A DNA stretch of 64,000 bases from QIAW01 sp035487295 (GTDB lineage Bacteria > Acidobacteriota > Terriglobia > Terriglobales > Acidobacteriaceae). Where the stretch lies: positions 34,143 through 98,142 of the forward strand of contig DATHMH010000037.1 of assembly GCA_035487295.1 (NCBI GenBank), written 5' to 3'. The notes beneath the pieces are model-generated. The model was not told where the DNA came from. It made no database searches and was given only the letters and a program-made list of their open reading frames with translations. The position numbers and the translations under genes were made by a program. This document shows positions 59,068-64,000 of this stretch, piece by piece (position 1 is the first letter of the stretch; every line of letters starts with the position of its first letter).

Positions 59068-60114
59068 ATGACAAGATCAAGGTGGCAGTCGGTAGAATCT
59101 TCCGATCGCGATAAATTCAATATTACCCGGGTTCTCTTCTTTGCTGCTTTGCATCTTGGCGTGCTGGCTGTGATCTGGCAGACCACCTGGAAGGCAATCG
59201 GCATAGCCGTGTTGCTGCACATGATTTGCGGCGGTTTCGGGGTCTGTGTTGGCTATCACCGCCTGTTGACCCACCGCTCCTTCAAGTGTCCCAAATTTCT
59301 GGAATATGCCTTCGCTCTGGCCGGGTCGCTTTCCCTGCAGGGAGGCGCGCTGGAGTGGGTAGCGCTGCACCGCAAGCATCATCAGCATTCCGATAAAGAC
59401 GGCGATCCGCACAGCGCCACCGAGGGTTTCTGGTGGAGCCACATGCTGTGGGTGCTGCACACTCCGACCAGCGAAAGCTGGCGTGAAATCCGCAGACGCT
59501 ACACACCGGATCTGGAAAAACAGCTCTTTTACCGCGTGCTCGAGCGCACCCACTACCTGGGATCAATCCTGCTGGGCGTTGGCCTCTATTTTCTCGGCGG
59601 ATGGCCCTTCGTGGTGTGGGGCCTTTGTGTTCGCCTGGTCGCGACCTATCACATTACGTGGTTCGTCAACTCGGCTTCGCACATGTGGGGCTATCGGAGC
59701 TTTGTGAGCGACGATCAATCCACCAATAACTGGTGGGTGGCGCTGCTCAGCTACGGAGAAGGCTGGCACAACAATCATCACGCATTTCCCACGTCCGCCC
59801 GCCATGGACTCAGGCCCTGGGAGATTGATTTCTCTTACTACTTCATCCGCTCTCTGAAGGCCGTTGGGTTAGCGTGGGACCTCTATGTCCCCTCGCCAGA
59901 ACGCATGAAAGAAAAGCTGGTCTTAAGGGCCGACGAGTTCGCCGAAAAATTCTCGGAAACTGCGGAAGAGCTGAAAGAAAAGTTCTCAGAGACAGCCGAC
60001 GAGTTGGCAGTAAAATTTTCAGAGACGGCAGACGAACTGAAAGAGAAATTCTCGGAAACGGCGGATGAGTTGGCGGAGAAGCTCTCACCTCCGAGAGCAG
60101 AAGAGCCAGCGTAG
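59068..60114 (+). CDS. Membrane fatty-acid desaturase with 11-residue-repeat tail
   Basis: The protein has 348 residues. The three histidine boxes of the acyl-CoA/lipid desaturase family are HRLLTH (64-69), HRKHHQH (101-107) and HNNHH (234-238). Four membrane segments sit between them. The family introduces a cis double bond (delta-9) with a di-iron site. From residue 293 the protein has four tandem 11-residue units of pattern (E/V)KFSETA(D/E)EL(A/K), then a partial unit; together with DEFAEKF just before, they make about 50 residues of amphipathic helix. Such a tail is not part of typical desaturases. Confidence 0.93.
   Translation: MTRSRWQSVESSDRDKFNITRVLFFAALHLGVLAVIWQTTWKAIGIAVLLHMICGGFGVCVGYHRLLTHRSFKCPKFLEYAFALAGSLSLQGGALEWVALHRKHHQHSDKDGDPHSATEGFWWSHMLWVLHTPTSESWREIRRRYTPDLEKQLFYRVLERTHYLGSILLGVGLYFLGGWPFVVWGLCVRLVATYHITWFVNSASHMWGYRSFVSDDQSTNNWWVALLSYGEGWHNNHHAFPTSARHGLRPWEIDFSYYFIRSLKAVGLAWDLYVPSPERMKEKLVLRADEFAEKFSETAEELKEKFSETADELAVKFSETADELKEKFSETADELAEKLSPPRAEEPA
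59944..60087 (+). repeat. Tandem 33-bp coding repeats in the desaturase tail
   Basis: Four 33-bp units (59944-59976, 59977-60009, 60010-60042, 60043-60075) plus a partial unit encode the 11-residue repeats. The 2nd and 4th units read EKFSETADELA; the 1st and 3rd differ by a few residues, ending in K. Unit number is likely to vary between strains. Confidence 0.85.
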
Positions 60115-60231
60115 ACCCAATAGCCTTAAGGTTTGGAAGAAGAAGCAAATTCGAAAATCGGCTCGGGCGATTAGCTGTCTTTCCCTATATTTGAGTTCTG
60201 AAGAATCCGGCTCTTCTACATCATATCTGCT

Positions 60232-60690
60232 TTATATCTGCTTTGCGTCAAAGCCGCAGAGCAACGCTGTCTCTCGCAGCTTCTGGTCAGCGGTCAGAAA
60301 AATATGGCCGTTGGGATTGTCGGCGCACCACTCTAATGCTGCCCCCAACGGCAATGCGTCTGCCGCTCTTAAGTCATAACGCTCCACGAGCTGAGTCGCC
60401 TTCATGCGCACCGCATCCGACGGCTGAATGATCGACCAAGAATCAGCGAGATCCTTGGCTAGCTTGTGAGCTCTAGCATAGTCTCCGGAATTAATCTGTT
60501 TCATTCGCACCAGGCGAGCAAACGCACTGGCAATTTCAACAGACGTAGCCCACCAGACAACCACATCGTGATTGTTATACAAAACAATTGCTTGAGGCGT
60601 GATGCTCTGGCGTACGCAGAGAGGAATCAATGCGCTCGTATCCCAAAAAGCTGAAACCCGGGTTACCGGTTTTCCCGTTCGTCCCGCCAT
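60232..60690 (-). CDS. vapC: PIN-domain toxin, VapC type
   Basis: The protein has 152 residues. The PIN acidic residues are in FWDTSALIPL (D17), SVEIASAF, RAADALPLG and FLTADQKL. VapC toxins cut tRNA or rRNA and are held inactive by VapB. The reading frame overlaps the antitoxin gene's 3' end by 28 bp (60663-60690), typical for co-translated pairs. The last codons lie in an 11-bp tandem duplication ATATCTGCTTT (60223-60244). Confidence 0.9.
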   Translation of the reverse strand: MAGRTGKPVTRVSAFWDTSALIPLCVRQSITPQAIVLYNNHDVVVWWATSVEIASAFARLVRMKQINSGDYARAHKLAKDLADSWSIIQPSDAVRMKATQLVERYDLRAADALPLGAALEWCADNPNGHIFLTADQKLRETALLCGFDAKQI

Positions 60691-60950
60691 ATACGGTTCA
60701 TGACTTCATCAGAAACATTTCCCGGTGGCTCAGGCCATGACGCTGATGCAGGGCGCTTTTTCAAAGGAGGCGTAAGTACACCGCGAGCAACCAGACGCTT
60801 TTCCTGTTCGGAGAGATCTTCTAATCGAATAGGCACAATGCGTGCCACAGGCAAATTGCGGTCACACACGAGCACCTCTTCTCCATCGCGCACGCGCTGG
60901 ATATGAGCGCTGAGCTGCGCCTTCAGGTCGCTGATGTTCACGGTTTTCAC
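60663..60950 (-). CDS. vapB: Antitoxin of VapB/Phd type
   Basis: The chosen start is GTG at 60950, giving VKTVNISDLKAQLSAHIQRV with the Phd/YefM fold and DGEEVLVCDRNLPVARIVPI; longer frames reach 61103 but lack this start motif. The total is 95 residues. The N-terminal half binds DNA and the C-terminal tail (PPLKKRPASAS) should wrap the toxin. A -10 box TATAAT lies 7 bp upstream of the GTG, so the transcript is likely leaderless. An operator palindrome overlaps the -35 region. Confidence 0.85.
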   Translation of the reverse strand: MKTVNISDLKAQLSAHIQRVRDGEEVLVCDRNLPVARIVPIRLEDLSEQEKRLVARGVLTPPLKKRPASASWPEPPGNVSDEVMNRIWRDERENR

Positions 60951-60956
60951 AGTACA

Positions 60957-60985
60957 ATTATAGAGCAACCTGACCATATTGGTCA
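60957..60985 (-). promoter_or_regulatory. Promoter and autoregulatory operator of vapBC
   Basis: TATAAT (60962-60957 on the minus strand) is followed 6 bp later by the GTG at 60950. The palindrome TGACCA-ATA-TGGTCA spans 60985-60971 and covers the -35 region (ATGACC 18 bp upstream of the -10). Antitoxins of this type repress their own promoter by binding such a palindrome. Confidence 0.7.
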
Positions 60986-61008
60986 TATTTGATTTATGTG
61001 AACCGGCC

Positions 61009-61797
61009 TTACATTCCCTTATAAATCCCGCCATCCACCAGAACCGTCTGGCCGGTAATGTAAGAAGCTCTCTCTGAAGCCAGCCACACGATGGCGTCAG
61101 CAATCTCTTCCGGCTTACCCAGTCTTCGTGCCGGGATCTCCGCCGCCCAGCGATTCTTGATTTCGTCTTCCAGCACGCCCGCAGCTAATGCGCGAACTTT
61201 CATCAGCTCAGAAAGCCTATCTGTTTCGGTGTAGCCCGGAGCTACATTATTGACCAAAATTCCATCTTTACCGAATTCGCCTGCGAGGCTCTTGACCAGT
61301 CCCACGACAGCTGGACGCACGGCGTTCGAGAGCACGAGATCGGGAATTGCCTGGCGGACCGAGGTGGAAGTTATGGTAATAAAGCGGCCCCACCGCTTGC
61401 GCTGCATATGCGGAATGACTTCGCGGGCAAGATGAACTGCGCTCAGAAAGTTGGTAGCAATCGCCTTTTGCCAGTCTTCGAGCGATATGGAAAGAAAATT
61501 CTTTGCCGGCGGCCCGCCTGCATTGGCTACGCAAATATCCACGCCACCCAGACGCGCAGCCACAGCAGCTACAAACTTGTTGACCGCGCTGGAATCGGTC
61601 ACATCAACCGCCTGAGCGAAGACCTCGGCTTGATAGCGGCGTTTTATTTCATCCGCGGCTGCTAAGAGCGTTTTTTCCGTACGCGCGCACATAGCGATCC
61701 TGGCGCCTTCGGCTGCCAGGGCGGCGGCAGTGGCGCGCCCTATCCCGCTGCTGGAGCCAGTCACAATAGCTACTCGGTCTTTCAATCCTGTTTGCAT
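61009..61797 (-). CDS. Short-chain dehydrogenase-like protein without the Tyr-xxx-Lys motif
   Basis: The protein has 262 residues. The nucleotide site is VTGSSSGIGRAT, then VANAGGPP, ITITSTSVRQ and NNVAPGYTETD, standard for the SDR family. The expected YxxxK is replaced by LSNAVRPAVVG, as in a recognised subgroup with SNxxRPAV. The Ser is present. It may still bind NAD(P) but lacks the catalytic Tyr, so its chemistry is unknown. Start ATG at 61797. Confidence 0.88.
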   Translation of the reverse strand: MQTGLKDRVAIVTGSSSGIGRATAAALAAEGARIAMCARTEKTLLAAADEIKRRYQAEVFAQAVDVTDSSAVNKFVAAVAARLGGVDICVANAGGPPAKNFLSISLEDWQKAIATNFLSAVHLAREVIPHMQRKRWGRFITITSTSVRQAIPDLVLSNAVRPAVVGLVKSLAGEFGKDGILVNNVAPGYTETDRLSELMKVRALAAGVLEDEIKNRWAAEIPARRLGKPEEIADAIVWLASERASYITGQTVLVDGGIYKGM

Positions 61798-61855
61798 GAG
61801 TACGTTCCTTGCTTTCGCTGCCTAAAGATTTCGCAATGCCTTAGACCACAGAGCA

Positions 61856-62887
61856 TTATGAATTTTCCTGCCCGGTTGTTCTCTGGTCAGGATTAAATAC
61901 ATACACCTTGGCTGGCCCCGCAGCCTTGATGTTGTTCTTCTCGAATGTCTCTTTGATGCGCCGTCGCAGCTCGCGGCTTACCGCATACTGCGCAGCGCCG
62001 GGCAGGGTTTTGACCTGCATCAGGTAATCGACTTCGCTTCCCACCACGCGCTCAATGCCCGGAACTTCGGGTTCGGCGACAATCATGCCGGCAAAGTTCG
62101 GATCATTTTTCACTTCGCTGCCTACTTCGTGCAGCAACTGGATGATGCGGTCGCTGTTTTCATCGTAAGCCGCCGCAACGTGCAGCAGCACGCGCGCCCA
62201 ATCGCGGGTCTTATTGGAAACAATCTTGATCTCGCTGTTGGGAACGATATGCATGGTGCCATCGGCGTCGCGCAGCACCGTGCGGCGCAGGGTCATGTCT
62301 TCGACCACGCCGCTCACCCCAGCTACTTGGACGACATCGCCTACGTTGTACTGGTTTTCCACCAGGATAAAAAAGCCATTGAGCATGTCTTTCACCAGCG
62401 TTTGTGCGCCGAAGCCGATGGCCAGTCCCGCCACGCCGGCGCTGGCCAGCAGGGGTTTGATGTCCATGCAGAAAACCGGGAGGGTCCACATCGCCGCCAT
62501 GAACACGACGACGAAAATCCCTATGCTGTTGAGCACACCCGCCAGGGTCCGCAGTTGCAACGCGCGCCTGCCGGCGATCAGCTCCTGGGATTGGCTTAAT
62601 TTGACCAGACGCCGGGTGCCAACCTTCAGCAAGTGGATCAGGACCACTGTGACGACCAAGATCAGGACAACTTCTTCAGCAGCACCCTGCAGCCAGGTAA
62701 AGTCGTCGAAGTCCGGCTTCTGTATATTGCAATATGCCTGCGGAAATAAGTTGAAGGCCCTTATCGCCAGCATGGCGTGAAGCGGCATTGCGGTCCAGAG
62801 AGCGGAGAAGATTACGTGCACAATGCGCGAATTATAACAATTGGCAACCCCTCGCGCAGTCGAGTCGTGCCGATGCTGAGGTGCCAT
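61856..62887 (-). CDS. MscS-type mechanosensitive channel
   Basis: From ATG at 62887 the protein has 343 residues; the longer frame to 62962 would overlap the divergent gene. It has helices near 23-42, 60-85 and 105-130, the pore helix with GVAGLAIGFGAQTLVKD, and the beta domain with FFILVENQYNVGDVVQV and IVPNSEIKIVSN. These are standard for MscS. It opens under membrane tension and protects from osmotic shock. Exact start uncertain. Confidence 0.92.
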   Translation of the reverse strand: MAPQHRHDSTARGVANCYNSRIVHVIFSALWTAMPLHAMLAIRAFNLFPQAYCNIQKPDFDDFTWLQGAAEEVVLILVVTVVLIHLLKVGTRRLVKLSQSQELIAGRRALQLRTLAGVLNSIGIFVVVFMAAMWTLPVFCMDIKPLLASAGVAGLAIGFGAQTLVKDMLNGFFILVENQYNVGDVVQVAGVSGVVEDMTLRRTVLRDADGTMHIVPNSEIKIVSNKTRDWARVLLHVAAAYDENSDRIIQLLHEVGSEVKNDPNFAGMIVAEPEVPGIERVVGSEVDYLMQVKTLPGAAQYAVSRELRRRIKETFEKNNIKAAGPAKVYVFNPDQRTTGQENS

Positions 62888-62949
62888 AATCTCCGGCGGG
62901 CATCTATAATCAAGAGGTTCTGTCTTCTTACATTCTTGTGAGGTGTACC

Positions 62950-63348
62950 TTGCTTCGCTCAATGCTCTTCTTGTTTTCTTTTTCGCTTCTGCTCACTTGG
63001 CCTGCGCTAGCCCAAAACACGCCGTGCGATGAGCAGCAGCATCAGCAGCGGTCTATCTACGATTCGCGCCCGCGCGATCCCGAACAGTCGCATTTTCCCG
63101 ACATTCCCGCCGACATGCAACGCAAGCAGGCAAAAGAGATGAACCAGGAACGGCAGGCCACGCTCAAGAAAGATACGGACAAGCTTTTACAGATCGCCAC
63201 CGAGCTCAAACAGCAGGTTGATAAAAGCAACGAAAACCAGCTTTCGCTTGAGGTGATCCGCAAAACCGAAGAAGTGGAGAAGCTGGCGAAATCAATCCGC
63301 GACAAAATGAAAAATGGCGGATACTGCGACCTCGTGGTCCAGCAATGA
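62950..63348 (+). CDS. Small secreted coiled-coil protein
   Basis: From TTG at 62950 (GAGG 6 nt upstream) the protein has 132 residues; GTG at 62938 and ATG at 62962 are alternatives. The signal peptide ends in PALAQ. The mature part is charged and helical (QKQAKEMNQERQATLKKD-like region) with two cysteines near both ends (TPCDEQ, GYCDLV). Function unknown. A TATAAT box is at 62905-62910. Confidence 0.72.
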   Translation: MLRSMLFLFSFSLLLTWPALAQNTPCDEQQHQQRSIYDSRPRDPEQSHFPDIPADMQRKQAKEMNQERQATLKKDTDKLLQIATELKQQVDKSNENQLSLEVIRKTEEVEKLAKSIRDKMKNGGYCDLVVQQ

Positions 63349-63406
63349 AGTTCAGAAGCGAAAGCTTAAGAATATCTTCGCTACTTCAAATCAAACCGTC
63401 GCAAAA

Positions 63407-64000
63407 ATGCGGATAAAAGAAGCGCTACATTCCCATTACTGGAAACTTCTGCTTTGCTCAGGGGCCATCGGAGCGCTTCTATGGGGCAATTTTGCCTTGC
63501 ACGCCCGCCAGGACCAACCGTTGCTGGGCCCCACGGACTACCAGATTTCGGGTTCCTTTGTCCCCAACGGCGTTCCTGCGGATACGCGATGGCTTCACAA
63601 AGAAGATACGCAGTTCTCTCTCGGTTCCCAGTCTGAAGATGATCTCCAGAGAGGGACTTTTATTTCCCATGCCTTTGCCGCTCCGGCAACGCTTAGTTTC
63701 TTTGTTTCGGGATATCCAAGCGCGGCGGGGAATCGCCTGTATCTCGAGGCGGTTCCAGAAGCGGAGAAGCTGAACCTTGGAATTGTGAACGAGCCCGGGT
63801 CTGAGTGGCGACATTACTACTGGAAGCTGCCGAAACCATGGAGGGGACGCACAGTCCGGCTGGTTGCGGAAAATCAAGCGACCGCGTCCCCCGGCTGGTT
63901 GGGGTTGACCCTTCCTCACGCAGGCACGGCTGCCGATGAGTTCAAGACCTCTCTGTCGCGAGTTGCCTTCGTGGTCTCCAGCATTCTGCTTGAGGCCGCG
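63407..64000 (+). CDS. Unknown membrane protein, N-terminal part (partial)
   Basis: The gene runs off the right edge; 198 codons are visible and the last base completes a codon. Residues 12-32 are a membrane helix or signal anchor (LLLCSGAIGALLWGNFALH). A beta-rich periplasmic domain (about 35-180) follows with DYQISGSFVPNGVPADTRW, GTFISHAFAAP and WGRTVRLVAENQ-like strands. A second helix starts at 185. It could be a sensor or a glycosyltransferase; the remaining sequence is needed to decide. Confidence 0.65.
   Translation, partial: MRIKEALHSHYWKLLLCSGAIGALLWGNFALHARQDQPLLGPTDYQISGSFVPNGVPADTRWLHKEDTQFSLGSQSEDDLQRGTFISHAFAAPATLSFFVSGYPSAAGNRLYLEAVPEAEKLNLGIVNEPGSEWRHYYWKLPKPWRGRTVRLVAENQATASPGWLGLTLPHAGTAADEFKTSLSRVAFVVSSILLEAA

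Noticed and set aside
1..64000. tRNA, rRNA, insertion sequence or prophage genes
   Set aside because: No T-loop motif, rRNA segment, transposase or integrase motif was recognised; I could not run a dedicated search.

Overview
The window looks like a chromosomal stretch from an Acidobacteriota genome, most likely class Terriglobia (Koribacter-like). The inference rests on moderate-to-high GC, a Ser/Thr kinase fused to a sulfatase-modifying-type domain, an Ysc84/SYLF protein, a bacterial Ku protein, many small lineage-restricted hypotheticals, and intergenic arrays of very short repeats. No 16S gene, tRNA, insertion sequence, phage gene or CRISPR array was seen, so the taxonomic call is inference only.

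Layout. 1-20 kb is mixed housekeeping and signalling: the end of a PP2C/SpoIIE phosphatase, a SYLF protein, a large membrane Ser/Thr kinase, a lipoprotein, a three-part LplT-PlsC-acyl-ACP-synthetase protein, a rhomboid protease, the transhydrogenase SthA, an LpxH-like phosphoesterase, a quinone oxidoreductase, two unknown membrane-linked proteins, a 59-residue secreted peptide, an XRE-type regulator with a repeated operator-like palindrome, a tiny promoter-ORF-terminator unit on the minus strand, Ku, and a beta-propeller lipoprotein.

20-44.5 kb is one large signalling island. A minus-strand chemosensory operon (MCP, CheW, CheR, CheA, CheB, CheY-like, CheX) diverges from a plus-strand run: a GAF/PAS histidine kinase, a receiver protein, an NtrC-type sigma-54 activator, PilZ, an unknown 565-residue protein, a pseudo-receiver/HisKA protein, then a second chemosensory set (CheW, MCP, CheR, CheA-receiver hybrid). 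Sigma-54 -24/-12 elements and a repeated palindrome TGTCTCA-N3-TGAGACA precede the operons, so the NtrC-type protein probably controls both chemosensory sets. No flagellar or pilus gene lies in the window, so the output of the system is unknown.

44.5-64 kb is accessory and housekeeping: hydrolases, an Ig-like lipoprotein with a clear terminator, a DUF4118 membrane protein, a GNAT acetyltransferase, a 5'-3' exonuclease, UvrB, an M20 peptidase, an orphan ExbD, glycerate 2-kinase, an MBL-fold hydrolase, a beta-hydroxyacid dehydrogenase, a fatty-acid desaturase with an 11-residue-repeat tail, a VapBC-type toxin-antitoxin pair, an atypical SDR, an MscS channel, a small secreted protein and a partial membrane protein.

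At least nine gene junctions carry degenerate tandem arrays with 7-10 bp units, often as two inverted arms. Different unit types are used at different junctions and some arrays supply stop codons or abut start codons. With the sigma-54 regulon and the tiny minus-strand gene, these are the most interesting items in the window.
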